From Prosopocoilus inquinatus (Eukaryota > Arthropoda > Insecta > Coleoptera > Lucanidae): a stretch of DNA of 64,000 bases. The notes under the pieces were generated by a model that saw nothing but the letters and a program-made list of their open reading frames with translations, searched no databases and was not told where the DNA came from. The stretch's first letter is position 1. Each line of letters begins with the position of its first letter. A program made the translations under genes and the position numbers. This document shows positions 1-11,978 of this stretch, in pieces. Where the stretch lies: contig CM069871.1 in assembly GCA_036172665.1 (NCBI GenBank), forward strand, positions 57,720,713 to 57,784,712, given 5' to 3'.

Positions 1-2011
1 CGACCAACACTAGTCTGCTGCGTAACTAGCCCACAAATAGGTGAGATCGTAAGGGGAGTAACCAACCTGGAAAACGAACCGCATGATATACAATCCGGCG
101 GTACAGAAACCGTGGGGTAGAGCCTAAAAGGGGAGAACAAAAGAGACATAGAATACAAATCAGATTAGCCGACAACAACAAAGCTCTTACCTGGAGAAAA
201 TAGCCACCAGGCTGCCCAAAACAGCGTGAAGACGCTGCTTATTATCGGGTGAAACCGTTAAAGCCGACAAGCAGCCGCAGGGTATTATTATTTAGTCCGT
301 CCCGGGGAAATAATCCAAAACACAACAGCTCACCAAATGGATCACCTGAATTTTCCATTAGGAATGACTCGTTGCTAAACTGATTCAGAGGAGAGGTGAA
401 AGAGAGAATCAAATGAAGAAAATGACCAGCCAACCAGATGAACATGTGACGTAATAGAAAACAAAAAGATAGGGCAAAGGTTAAGGAAACGTCTGAGGAA
501 CGAGAGTAAAATCGTAAAAGGATCGTAGAAACAAATTGAAACCAGCGCAAAAAAAAAATGCAGACAGAACGTCGTCACCCGGAGTAAAGTAAAACGCATT
601 TTAATTTATTTAATACAACGAAAATAAAACGAGCGGATTCCTATAACGAAAGTAAAATTGCAAATTCCATTCAGAAAAACACCTGGTAAAGCGAAAAGTC
701 CGGGGTAATTAGCAAAAATTAAACTGCCGAGTTCGCCAGTGGGCATAAAAACTGGACGTGGCGGGCGAAAAGGAGGCATACATCAACCCTGCGAAAATTC
801 GAGGTGAAGAATCTATAAATAGAAATTACTCCGGAATAACTAGCCTATGGGGCGTGCCAAAACAATACGGGAAAAATTAACTGTAACAAAATATCAGTAC
901 TTAAAATTTGCTTTCTTATTTGACCTACCTGCGAAATCCCAAAAACGTGCCCCGATAGCCCTATATGTTGCTTGCTCGCTGTCGGGGTGTTTTTGAAGTT
1001 AAAACCTACTTGGTGATCATGCGCAGCTCAGGGAGATGGGGCGGGTTAGAATATGTTTGTAGGTAGCAATCGATTAGAGTTATTTAACCCTACATCTCGG
1101 TTTTTCAGTTCATGGTCACGAAGGCTGCTATACAGGGTGCACCACTCCACACAACCACACACAAAACCCGAAACCACAAATTGAGTTATATAACTCATTT
1201 GTAAAGTGAATTGTGCGTGTTAGATTACAGTATCTGTTCGGCAGACCATCGACCTACGTATTACGCGATTAAATTGTCTGGTGAAGAAAGGTCATGCGTG
1301 CCTATTTGCGGTAGCGCATCCGGTATGTGTTAACCTAAATATCTTGGTAACTCCGAACTGAAAAACCGAGCCTAAATCTTGCTTTGCCCAATAAGATATC
1401 ATACTGTATAAGTTTACAATAAATTATTATCTGAAAAGACCAAAAAGACATCTTCAGGTTCCTACCGTGAAGCCATAAAGTCGTTATAAAATTAAAATGC
1501 GGTTAAATACCTATGGGTAACAAGAGCTAATGCCACCGCATGACATTAAACACAACAATAAAACCACAATTACGCCCCAAGGGAACCATTTAATTTGAAC
1601 AAAGGCTGAATTTGAACTGTAACTGCTCGCACGCACCGAGAGGATTCGCTTTTTTCCTCGCCTCTTTCAGCAGAGAACCATCGCGAACAATTCTATGTAC
1701 TTATACACGTAATGGGACATAACACTCATGGTTAAGTTAAAACTTGTGTCATTATCTTCGCGTGACTCCCAGCTTCGTGAGTCTTTAAAGAACACGTTAT
1801 CCCTCACCTTTTCGAAGCAAGTTAAACTTTAGTTTGTTCATTATGTCAATTACAGCTCCAACAATATTTACATTGAACATGAATTGGTATGTATTTCGAA
1901 CACTTGAAATTCTATTGCATGAAGGAATTGTAGATAACTTGTTATATGTACATACATAGGTTTATCGCCTAACGTCTGTGGATTATAGAACTTTTTTTCA
2001 AGACAAGAAAA
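1..2011. other. Unassigned non-coding stretch
   Basis: AT-rich sequence with no recognisable coding exon, transposase motif or RNA gene. Open frames here, such as the minus-strand ones around 242-599, overlap each other, are low in complexity and resemble no family I know. It could be intergenic or intronic. Confidence 0.5.
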
Positions 2012-2898
2012 GAGAATTTGCAAAATAAGTGCAAATTTTTTTACTACAGTACGCCGACAGCACAAATAACACGAAAAAATACAAAGAAAAATTCGTATAA
2101 CAAAAGGAAAATTCCTTTATTCGTCCCTTATTCGGCGCTTATGAAATAACAAAAAAGGAAACTTACGGAACTTGCTTCTCTGATCCTATACAGTAAACAT
2201 TGCGGGAATGGCTAATACGCAAGACACACTCATCGAATATCATCTGTGTGGAGGATCACATTCAAACAAACGTTCAATATTAGACATTTTAGACACGTTT
2301 ATAACAATTGTTCGACATGGCGTTCATCATTAGCGCCACAAAAAAGAGCTCGGCATAAAAGTGATTCTCGTGTTCGGGTGCATGTCAGGATTAGCGCATA
2401 TACTGTCGATGGCATTATGAATATAGTCCTCTGAAATGCTGTTCTCTCGCCGTTCGTGAATTGCGGCATTTTAATAAATAATAATACTATGTAGATAGTA
2501 ATCAAATTTAACTTTAACTCGTTCAATCACTTTTTACAAACTAATTGATTCCAAGGAATACGGAGCAATAAATTGTGTGTCATAATCATAACAAATGAAA
2601 CAAATTCTTTCACTCGGCTCTAATACGACTTGCGACGATAAAAACAACGCTTTTATTTACCTCTCGACTTCGCCAAAGGTCACTGCTGGATTTCACTTCT
2701 GCTTTTTGTTCCAATAAAATTTCCTTTTCTTGACCTATCTCAAAGACATAGACGTACAATTATTTCTTGCCCGATTTTCAACTGCGATTTTCTCGAAATA
2801 TGTAAAACTTTTATTAAGGACATGTAAGTCCAATCGTTTCCATTTATGGTAATGTATTACAGGTTTAAATTTCTGCACTTACTTCATAAACGCCCGAT
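2012..2898 (+). mobile_element. Non-autonomous TIR element, copy A
   Basis: About 890 bp that match, in inverted orientation, the block at 57521-58304. The left end reads (GGTGTT)TGCAAAATAAGTGCAAA and the right end reads TCTGCACTTA...CGCCCG, so the ends are terminal inverted repeats sharing AAATAAGTGCA. No transposase-like frame is present. I therefore infer a non-autonomous DNA transposon of a family I cannot name. This copy looks older than copy B, whose ends keep GGGTGTT and AACACCC better. The short frames at 2246-2526 are chance frames inside it. Confidence 0.65.
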
Positions 2899-3552
2899 AT
2901 AAAGTACACGTGAAGGTAAAGGTAAAGATAATTAAGAAAATAATATTTTACTTTAAATGTGTAACTTTTATTTCTAAACACTGTGAGATAAGGGGATAGT
3001 AATTTGTCAATTTTTTTTTTGCGTCTGTGACAAATGACTAAGGCAAAAAGTTTTGATGCAGTAAGCGGACGGCGAAGCAAAACATTAGAAAATTATGTTG
3101 GATTTTGTTACCAAAACTTCGTCCTCTTTTTGCCGAAGCGCACATATGTCAACCAGATAATGTACACGGAGTAGTGGTTTGTGGTAGAAACTAACTCTTC
3201 GCGCTGAAATTAACGAGACTGATGTCACCGTAAAATGTGTCCCGGAAACGTTCTCCAGTATTTACGACTCACTTACATCGTTACAGGTAATTAGAAGCAG
3301 CGTTTATTCTTAAGTAAAAATGCAGGATGCCAGAGATATTGTTGAATAGAAATACGCACGGAAGTCAATCAAGGCAAAAATGCATGCAATAACAAAGGAC
3401 GGTATTCCTATTTTAAAATGGCTTTTATGGTAGGGCAATGCCTATTAGTGTAAATACCAGGAAACTAAGATTAGACTGGCAAGCGCTATAGATACAGAGT
3501 AAGATTTTACAAATAAGTAATAAATAGAATAGTGTCACAATGATGTGAACCT
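2899..3552. other. Unassigned non-coding stretch
   Basis: Nothing recognisable between copy A and the next composite element; AT-rich, with no motif-bearing frame. Confidence 0.5.
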
Positions 3553-3633
3553 GGCGCCCAACTTCATCAAAAATGATTTTTTTTTAAATAATTTAGTGGG
3601 TTTGTACCACATTTTATTTCGTTTGCACCTTAA

Positions 3634-6219
3634 CCCTCACCGCCCGTCTACCTTAAAATTACATACTGCGCGTCTGGGGTCACTTTTGACCCCAAACCTA
3701 AAATTGCGTTGGTTTGCTATAAAAAACGTATTTTTCATGTTAATGTTTAAATATATATATTGATTAGTCTGTATGTGATAGTTATTAATAAACTTTAATA
3801 AACTAAATGTATATAAACTATATATACAAGCTAAACTACATAAACAAAATGAATTTTAAAGCAAATTTATTTATGAGGTGAATACTTTGCCCTAGTAAAT
3901 ATATTAGTCTGAGCCACTGTCATTTAACGTTAAACTAGAACATGTAAAACATAATGTGCGCATTTCAAGGTGCTCCTTACAAACGAATTTACTGCACATA
4001 TCACATAAAATATTGGTTTTTCTGTCTGCTTGCCGTGGACAAATGCTGCATCTTCCTCGTTTATTTTGTGGTAGGTCCGGGTGTTTGTATTGTTGAAGTA
4101 AGTTTCCAAACCCTGCATTTTCAATGGCCTTATGAATTTTCCTTGTCTTGGATTGGGGATATTGAATTCTATTTTCTATTTCTTGTTTTACTAATTCCTC
4201 GCCTAGTTCTAGTAAGAAGCGGCGTCTTCCAGTTTTATTTTTGTATGTATTGTCAAGCTCAGAAAATAATACGTAAGCATTAATTCCAGCAAAATCCACA
4301 AGATCAAAAAATACTGCAAGTGGCCATCTTCTTGTCGATCTTTTTGTTGAATAGGTCCTAGCCATTTGATCTATAGTATCAACACCGAATTTAGTGGAAT
4401 TATAATTTAGTATTACTTCCGGTTTTCTGTGCTCTTCGTCGGATACGTCAAATCTATTATGTTGAGTAAACAACAAAACTACAGCCTTTCTTTTTTTAGG
4501 AACGTAAGAAACTAATAATGTATTGTTGGCGTAAGCAAAAACAGATGATTTCTCCTCACGAAATTTTGACGGGAGCATACAGGAAGGAAGCTCTTTACGG
4601 TTTTTACGGACAGTTCCGACAAGAGTTAATTTTTGTTTCAATAATTCCTGCCCAAGACTGTAGCTAGTAAAGAAGTTATCAGTAGTAATATTGCGACTAG
4701 AGCCGTTTAGGTGCGTTACCAAATCTAACACCACCCGTTTTCATTGTTCCTGTTCCTTTGTGTTTCCTATTTTGCCAGAATATATTTGCAGGTTTGTAAT
4801 GTATCGAGAGTCACAGTCTACAGCCATCCATATTTTTATACCATATTTTCCCGGCTTTGAAGGAATATAAACCTTGAAACCACATCTTCCTCTAAAAGTA
4901 CACAGGTGTTCGTCCACAGTAATATTTGGACCTGGTATATAAGCATTCTTGCATTGACTAACGAACATATTAGTTATTTCAGCTATAGGTTCAATCTTGT
5001 TCTTAGTTGCTTCTTTTCTAACTTGTCGTGTACCTCTGTCATCAAATCGTAGACAGCTAAGTATGCTCGTGAAACGATGTCTGGACATTATACTTTTCTG
5101 ACCAAAATTCTTTTAGATCTTTCCAGTGACCCTTCTGAATACCATAAAGCAAGCTTAGACCCAAAAATGCCAAAAACTCACTACGTTATAATTCCTTCCA
5201 ATTTTTTAGGCTTGACTTCTTTTCCTTTTGTTCATTTGCCCTTTCATTGGTGTGCAAGCATATTTTGTCTATGATTTCGTTCGTCATAAATGCACAAAAG
5301 CAGTCTGTGCGGGTGGACAAATTTAAATGTTTTGATATACCAGGAATTTGTTTTATAATATTCCTTGACTGTGTCTTTTTACGTCCTGGCTCCATACTAC
5401 TCCACTGTATTATTCCATCCTTGCTAATCCAAACTTCTTCATTCCCATCTTCATTATTAGTATCTGAACTGCTTAGATTTGCTGCATTTGCTTCGACTAC
5501 CTGCAGTTCAGTGAAATCTTCGTCTGCATCACTACCATCGCTCTCGTTATCTATGATCTCAAAATCAGAATTGTATACATCCATCAAAGCTTGTTCTTCA
5601 CTGTAGCCTCTTGCAAAGTTTATATTATAATCCGCCATAATCAATTTTCATATCACTTATCACTCAGTAAAACTTTGAATGAGAACGCTTCCCATGGAGC
5701 TACATTTATAAGTATACTATTGGCATGTTTCATGTTATAACTTGCAGAAACATGAATTATTACACGTTTGTGCATAATATTACACAAAATTACGAAACAT
5801 ACTGCGACACACAACGAACAGTCACAACGAACAAATCACAACTTGCAGAAACAGGAATAACTATAAGTTTATACCGAATCTTATTTCCAATTACAAAAGA
5901 ATAAATTTCAACAAACAAACCCCAACTTGTAAAACATGAAAAACTGCAAATTTATGCTAAACATCATTCCAAACTTCATAAAAACGTAGCTAAGAATTTA
6001 TTACGTATTACCAGCTGGGGTCAAAATTAACCTCAAACGCATATTTTGTGGCATAAATATGTTTTACAACAACAAAAATAAGAAAAACAATTGTGACGGT
6101 GTTCTATGAAGTTAGATACAAGCATATCTAGGGGTGTAAGACAATACACCCGGAATAAACATAAAAAAAAGATTCTAGTTTACGTGGGGTCGAAAAAGAC
6201 CCCAGACGGGCGGCGAGGG
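3634..6219 (-). mobile_element. piggyBac-family DNA transposon (dead copy)
   Basis: A 2586-bp element flanked by perfect TTAA target duplications at 3630-3633 and 6220-6223. TTAA is the hallmark of the piggyBac superfamily. The ends are inverted repeats: CCCTCACCGCCCGTCT on the left and AGACGGGCGGCGAGGG on the right. Just inside each end is a motif of the form GGGGTCnnTTTTGACCCC or its right-hand counterpart. The element carries one reverse-strand transposase frame, disabled by two nonsense changes and a frameshift. It sits inside another repeat element, so it is the younger of the two. Confidence 0.92.
3904..5644 (-). pseudogene. piggyBac transposase, disrupted
   Basis: DDE-type transposase that would cut and paste the element at TTAA sites in the nucleus. 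Three frames join into about 580 residues, near the usual family length. The N-terminal part (5644-5186) is acidic. The middle part (5088-4741) holds MSRHRFTSILSCLRFDD and the first catalytic Asp in TVDEHLCTFRGR. The C-terminal part (4734-3904) holds the second Asp in TTDNFFTSY, the third in GVDTIDQMA, and a final Cys/His zinc-binding region (CSICP...CDMC...C..C). Breaks: an in-frame TAA after NWKEL, a frameshift just upstream of 5088, and an in-frame TGA between 4741 and 4734. All three catalytic Asp survive. Confidence 0.9.
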
Positions 6220-6223
6220 TTAA

Positions 6224-6940
6224 AGGATAACAAAGATATTTTCATTTCGTTAACGCCATACGTTAGAGAATTGTTTGTATCTATTTGTACCTCTCTTCAT
6301 TCCATTTGTATCTCAAAGGGAACGAAATAAAAAATTATTTAAAAAATAACCATCGCCCAACTTTAAGATATTTTTATTTCACCAACGCCATTCTATAGAG
6401 ATTCGTTTGTACCGGTTTGTACCTCTCTTCATTTCGTTTGTCCCTCGAGCGGGAACCGAAGTATAGCGTTTCCAATGTTTAGAAAATAACGATATCTTAA
6501 AAAATAGCGTATGTACCGCGTTAACGTAATTTCTAAAACTTTAAAAATGCTATACTTCGGTTCCCGTTGAGGTACAAATGCAATGCATAGACATAAAAAC
6601 ACAGGCTCAAATGATTTTCCTTCGAGCTCCCTTGGTTGTTTTTTGATATCTTAAAAAATAGAGAAAAAATTTAATGTAATTTCGAAAACGTTATTCTTTG
6701 GTTCCCGTTGAGGTACAAACGAAATGAAAACCGGTAACGACAGATACAAATGATTCTCCTTCCAGCCCTCTTGGTCGTTTCTCGATATCTTTAAAAGTAG
6801 CGTATATTTTCAAAATTTTAAAAACGCTATACTTTGGTTCCCGTTGAAGTAAAATCGAAATGAAAATAGGTATAAACAGGTTCAAACGCTTCTCTATCGA
6901 ATGACGTTGACGAAATGAAAATATTTGAAAGTTGGGCGCC
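6224..6940. repeat. Inverted and direct module cluster
   Basis: This is the right part of the outer element. Modules with TTTGTACCTCTCTTCATTTC and GGGAACCGAAGTATAGCGTT occur at 6400-6475. Their complements (AACGCTATACTTTGGTTCCC) occur at about 6825-6842, with a partial copy at 6690-6720. The two sets lie head to head, so the single strand could fold into long hairpins. No coding content. Confidence 0.6.
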
Positions 6941-9900
6941 GCCCCAATTTAGAAGCTACTTTACATTTAAGATCAATTAGTTAAATTGAAGTAATAAGTG
7001 TTTACACTAAACTAGCAAATTAGTCTATCACGTGAGGTACGAAAAATAATTAATTTCGTTTTACTTTACAAAATTATTCAAATTTACACGGCCCAAACGA
7101 AAGGGCATCGACGTGAGTACTCTCATGTTTGCTTACAGTCTCAAACATCAAAATAGAATACCTAAATTTAAAGCGCGAAGTGCACTGACGCCGAAATGGC
7201 TGATATAGGCAAAGCTAACAAAAGCAAAACGGAAAATCACTACAAAATTACGTAAAATTTTCGCTCACTGAATGAACCAAAAACTATATTTAACTATAAC
7301 AGTTAAAACAAAACAATTAAACTCCCCTCACTACATACACAATAAGCAAGTGTCCCGCCCCGTTGAAAATTACCGTACAAACAACCCGGACCCTGCCACT
7401 GGCAAACTGTACGCATATGGAATGGCGGCACGCATACGTTTCCGAAGGGCGAGAGGAAAAGTTGGGATAGTCTTATTCAAATTCGTTGGGGTCAGGCTGT
7501 CAATAGAATGACTGCGACAGCCCAAACGCGGGAGTGGTTGAAACCTTGTTTCCAAAAAAAAAAAAACAAACGCGGGGAATGCAACGACGAACTCTGGAAG
7601 TTCAAACGATGCTCACGACGTTAAGCGAAGTGGCAATCGTCCAGCGCTGATTTGGCCGGTGAAAATCTGCCCCGGGCAACATGCTTGGTGTTGCATCAGC
7701 AAGCCGGGAAAAAGGGGTTTCACGTCCACCAAAATCACAGAAAATGTTCGGGGCACCAATCATAGCGTTTTCGATTCACCTACACTAGTTGTGCACTGAT
7801 TTTACATTTTATGTTCGATTGGTGATTGCGGTGCAAACTTTCTTCGTGTTTCATGTTCGATTGAACTCTCATTGCTCATCAGTTTTGCATTAAGTGCAAA
7901 AATTTTGGAACGAAACTGGAAGGTAGTGCAAGCGTTTCAGTGCAATTGTTTTGACATATCAGGAGAAACATGTCACGGTGATTTTTTGAGAAATGACAAC
8001 AATACATTGCTGTATCAAGAAATTATTAACATTTCAGTTTTTTTTTTTTGCTAAATATAGTTTATCTAATGCATAAAATTACCGTCCTCTTGAGTTCCTT
8101 AGGAAACAAATATTAATAGTTATTATTCCATTTGGGATTTTTCTTCTATTATACCATTTACAATAAATACATTTTCCATATACAATAATTTTGGGGTTAG
8201 AATTTAATATGTTTCCCGCTTGTCAAGGATGCTGTCAAATTATGTTTATATTTGACTGAAACATGCCCTTGATTGGTTTTCTAGCAAAATTTATTGAGTG
8301 CATGGCGTAATATCAGTGTGACAGTTCTTTTATTATGCGAGTGAAACAAAAATTAGTGATGCGAGTGCAACCATACAAACACGAAGGATCACTGCTCCAA
8401 CGGCAAAATCGTTTCAAAAATACTTTAAACTCACAACGTTAGTGATACGTGAAAATACACCTATACAGTACGCTTGCTTGTCGCTAAGAGAGAAAAAAAT
8501 GCTCCGCATGCAACCACAACGCTCTTTATAGGCGTGCATAAAGGGAAGCCTACCCGACCGTAACTATTAAAGAGAAAAGCGAATCTAACCACTACATAGT
8601 CAATAAAATGATTAAGAAGCTCCAAATTTTTGTTTTGATTTACATAATTGTTCTGATATATACATTAATACGAATTATTTCTGGAAAGAAATAATAATAA
8701 TAAAATAATGATATTTTATCTTGATGAACACCTGGTAAAGTATGCAATGTACACTGTTCAAAATAATTAACGGATATTTAGCATAATTGAAAATGAACGT
8801 CATATGTGATAGTTCTTAATATTCTTTTTGTTACTCTTCTGTCACCCAAACTAAGAACGACGCTGTGCAAAAATGCAGAACCATGACTCACGCTGTCTAC
8901 AGGTTGCACAAGATGTTTTACGTGTGTCGCAAGGTTTTTGTAAGAGCCAAATAAACAATGCGTACCTATTTAAGAGAAATGCAAATCATGCAATAAACGC
9001 ACAAATTGCGCTGCGAATGAGATCGTTTACGTAACGTAAAAGCACCAATCATTATTTCCTCATGTTTTGCTTGTATAAAGAATAAAAACGAAAAATTATC
9101 ATTAAATTATTCTAGATATTTATGTAAGTGTTTTGCAGGAAGCACTGTTTGCGGTAGGTATAAAAGACCTTTTTGATTAAGAGGATCTTACATAACATAC
9201 AGGCTGTCCAGGAGTTCCGCAAAAGTGCCAACTTTCTTGCTATTCCAGGTATCGACTTAATTCTTTTTTTTTGTACAATAGGAGCTCATCTTTTGGACAT
9301 TTTAAAAATATTTTCGTTTGTACACAATGTCAAAGTATTATAAAAATATCAAAATTACATCTTCTTAAATTGAAATACCCCATTTTTGAATTCCACGCTA
9401 ATTTCTGCGTTAAATTTGAGTCATTTTTACTTATCAATCATACTTTTTGATGTGAGTCAATTTTTTCTTGAAAATTCTCGAATGCAAGGTTACATTCAAA
9501 AACTCGTAAGTTCTGAATCACTAAAGATAACAACCTTTTTTTTTCAGTCAGTGCCCTAAGCTCTGGCCAATCTTTCGAGATAAAGCCGAGTCGTGAAGGG
9601 ATGTTCCAAGGCTTGCTACCATTTTTTGAATATGAATAACTACAAATAACAAAAACTCATTTTTTTTAATAGATCATCCTGTATGTTTTCACACCATTCC
9701 ATAGTGTTTTTGATAAGCTTTTCAATGATATACAGTTTGTACGGTCCAATTCTGATATTCGACGAGTTATTGAGAAAATAGTAATCAGAATTAAGAAAAT
9801 AGAGCTCAGAATTAAAAGTGAAAATAAAATTTTAAAAACAATCAAAAACAGAAGCTCAGTTTAAATCAAGTCCAACTCAATTCAAGGCCAACCCAACCAA

Positions 9901-9999
9901 GCATGCTTGATGCAAATTTAAAATGAAATAAAACACTCAAAAAAAAAAGACAAACTGGAAGAGTGAAGCTAACTGAAGCAAAACAAGAACTTAAAAATA
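6941..9999. other. Unassigned stretch, possible small element at 9.2-9.7 kb
   Basis: No recognised gene. The part at about 7320-7720 is noticeably more GC-rich than its surroundings, but no family could be assigned to frames there. Around 9200-9690 the edges read CATACAGGCTGTCC and ATCCTGTATG, a weak inverted pair of the kind seen at ends of many arthropod elements; this is tentative. From about 9855 an A-rich degenerate repeat begins. Confidence 0.4.
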
Positions 10000-10181
10000 T
10001 AAACAGATAAAATAGCGACATCTTACGATCGCTTTTTGACCTGACATTGCAGTAGGATAGACAAATAGAAGCGGGATTTGCTCCTAAGTTCCCCATGCAA
10101 GGCGGCCATGCTTGCTGTCAAAGCATAATGAAAGTTTTTAGAAAAATTTTGTGCAAATCGTTCTTGATTGCAGTGAAAACC

Positions 10182-10246
10182 TCGAGCAGCCTCTGTACAG
10201 CTGTTTCAGCCCTGCTTGGGGCTTCTTCAGCCGAGACGTAGCTCGA
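10182..10246 (-). ncRNA. Type I hammerhead ribozyme, probably weakened
   Basis: Self-cleaving RNA fold read on the minus strand. Stem I outer pair UCGAG/CUCGA, core CUGAAGA, stem II AGCCC/GGGCU with loop CAAGCA, GAA, palindromic stem III ACAGCUGU, then A as the cleavage nucleotide. The inner stem I is UCGG against CAGA, with a mismatch, so activity may be reduced. Confidence 0.75.
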
Positions 10247-10362
10247 CATTCCCACTGCAAACAAAAACGACTTGTCCAATTTATTCGCTATTTTATCTGT
10301 TCATCACTCTTACATCGCAATTGCGAATAAATTGGACGTCGTTTTTGTTTGCAGTGGGAATG

Positions 10363-10427
10363 TCGAGCTACGTCTCTGCTGAAGGAGCCTCAAGCAGGGC
10401 TGAAACAGCTGTACAGAGGCTGCTCGA
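10363..10427 (+). ncRNA. Type I hammerhead ribozyme, core-mutated
   Basis: Same layout as the other copies, with inner stem I UCUG/CAGA intact. The core reads CUGAAGG, so the invariant A9 is G. Stem II has one weakened pair (AGCCU/GGGCU). From known hammerhead chemistry I infer it is inactive or very slow. Confidence 0.75.
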
Positions 10428-10935
10428 GGTTTTCACTGCAATCAAGAACGATTTGCACAATTTTTTTTTAAAAGTGTGTTTGAAATTAAGTCCGAGGTCA
10501 ACCTAACGAAACTCAACGCAAACAAATTAAAAAAAAAAGTTAAAATAATACATAAACTCAAAAATTTAAACTGAAAAAAAAATCGGCAGAGTTGAAGCAT
10601 ACAAAAGTAAAATTCAAACTGGAAAACTGAAACTCTATCTAAATTAAATCCAACTTAATTCAAGGTCAACTCAACCTAACACGTGAGACTTCGAATTGTT
10701 GATGTTTTCTGCAAATTTAAAACTACATTCACTGGAAAGCGTACTGAAAAAAATAAAGTACACAAAAAAAATATGTACGGAAAAAATAAAACGGAGACAA
10801 AAAATAAAATTAACTCAATTGAGATTATGTTTAACGAAACTCAACCAAGCAACTTCGAAAATAAAAGCAATAAAGTTAAAACAACAAAATATAAAATTCA
10901 AAAAATTGAAACTTGTTCGTTAGAAAGAAATTGTT

Positions 10936-11978
10936 TTTTGACTCTCCAGTCAAAATCCAAAGAAGTAACGTTACTTCAAGATAAAGAAAAAAGGAAAAAC
11001 AGGCTGTAGCTTAGGCGACTTGCTTCGAATTTTAAAACAGGCTGTATATTACGATTTTTTTTTATTAAAAATTTTTATGATTTTTGAATTATTTCAGAAT
11101 TAACTGTTCTAACGGACGTGAAAAGAAAATATTCCACGGGAGTTCATTGCTCTTGTGACGTAATACAGCTATATTAGTGTCCAACAACCAATTTATATCT
11201 AAATCTTCAATGCAATTTATCTCAAAAACAATGGATATTAAACGCATATATACTTCTTGTTTTATTTTTCTATGTCTACCTGGGGTTGACGAGTTGGACA
11301 CTTATTTTGAATCACCCAGTATAACTGACAGAAAACTGGACTTGCATACTGGAGCTTCCTTCTCTTTGCATTGTGATTAGAATTAGAAAGGCAGAGAGCT
11401 GTAGGGGTTCTCTTTGGGGGCTGTGAATTGCAATCTGTTTGTGACCATTATGACACGTCAAAGTATAATGAGCTTCAAATGAAATAATCTATACGTACAT
11501 AAATATATTTCCGTATAATTTACGCTACGCTATCTGGAAGTTAGTATCTCCGTGACAATCTTTTTTTAATATGTCGAAGTTAATAAAAGTGGCTTATTTA
11601 TTTTATCACGCCATTAATGTAACGCTAAAAAAATTAATTAATTACTGCGCGTTACTTTATTTCGTCAGTCTGCTTATAGAGATATAAAACAAAAGGAACG
11701 TAATTTATTAATTCCGTAATTGAAATTAGTCACTGCTACGACATTTATTTTTCTCTTTAATTAACTACGCCGCCAAAAAAATGTGTGACAGACTTTTTGC
11801 AACGTTGTTGCACATTTTTTTTTGTATACTAATCAAATTAAATGAGTTCAATAATGCTAAATTTGCCTGTATTTTTCTTATTTATTATAGTACATTTTGT
11901 TATTACTAAAGCTCGGACATTCCTATGATATTTAGGTAAAAACCTGTATAAATCTTTCTAACACAACTTTACCCCCTT
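10936..11978. other. Unassigned AT-rich stretch
   Basis: No gene seen. Near 11025-11322 the edges (ACAGGCTGTATATT... and ...GAATCACCCAGTATA) resemble short arthropod element ends, but the pair is too weak to call. The sequence just upstream of 11979 may belong to the PLE that follows. Confidence 0.4.

Larger units (their letters stand above)
3553..6940. mobile_element. Outer TIR/repeat element split by piggyBac
   Basis: The left edge reads GGCGCCCAACTT (3553) and the right edge reads AAGTTGGGCGCC (ending 6940), a clear terminal inverted repeat. Without the piggyBac insertion the element would be about 800 bp. Its right side (6224-6940) is made of repeated modules in both orientations, for example GGTTCCCGTTGAGGTA near 6560 and 6700, and the GCCCAACTTT...ATTTC end module again at about 6351. 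No transposase is seen, so it is a non-autonomous foldback-like element of unknown superfamily. Confidence 0.6.
10001..10469 (+). mobile_element. Hammerhead-ribozyme element (retrozyme-like), copy 1
   Basis: Two facing copies of the hammerhead unit: about 300 bp on the minus strand, then a shorter piece on the plus strand. They share GACATTGCAGTAGGATAGAC and the ribozyme region. There is no real coding frame. The right edge, TTTGCACAATTTTT, matches the right edges of the other insertions. A 12-bp target duplication is not clear here. Both ribozymes carry changes, so this copy looks older than those at 13.1 and 24.0 kb. It sits inside the A-rich repeat. Confidence 0.75.
9855..10935. repeat. 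A-rich degenerate tandem repeat, interrupted
   Basis: A module of the form AARTCCAACTYAATTCAAGG followed by TCAACYYAACC recurs near 9857, 10483 and 10640, and weaker copies occur near 10830. Long A runs separate the modules. If the hammerhead element at 10001-10469 is removed, the spacing is roughly 150-180 bp. I read this as an old, diverged satellite-like array. The lysine-rich frames at 10683-11009 are products of the A-richness, not genes. Confidence 0.45.

Noticed and set aside
242..599. Two overlapping minus-strand frames with hydrophobic stretches
   Set aside because: Mutually overlapping in different frames, with T-rich composition producing Phe/Leu. No signal or domain could be supported.
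10683..11009. Lysine-rich frames of 75-108 residues
   Set aside because: They arise from the A-rich degenerate repeat and overlap in two frames.
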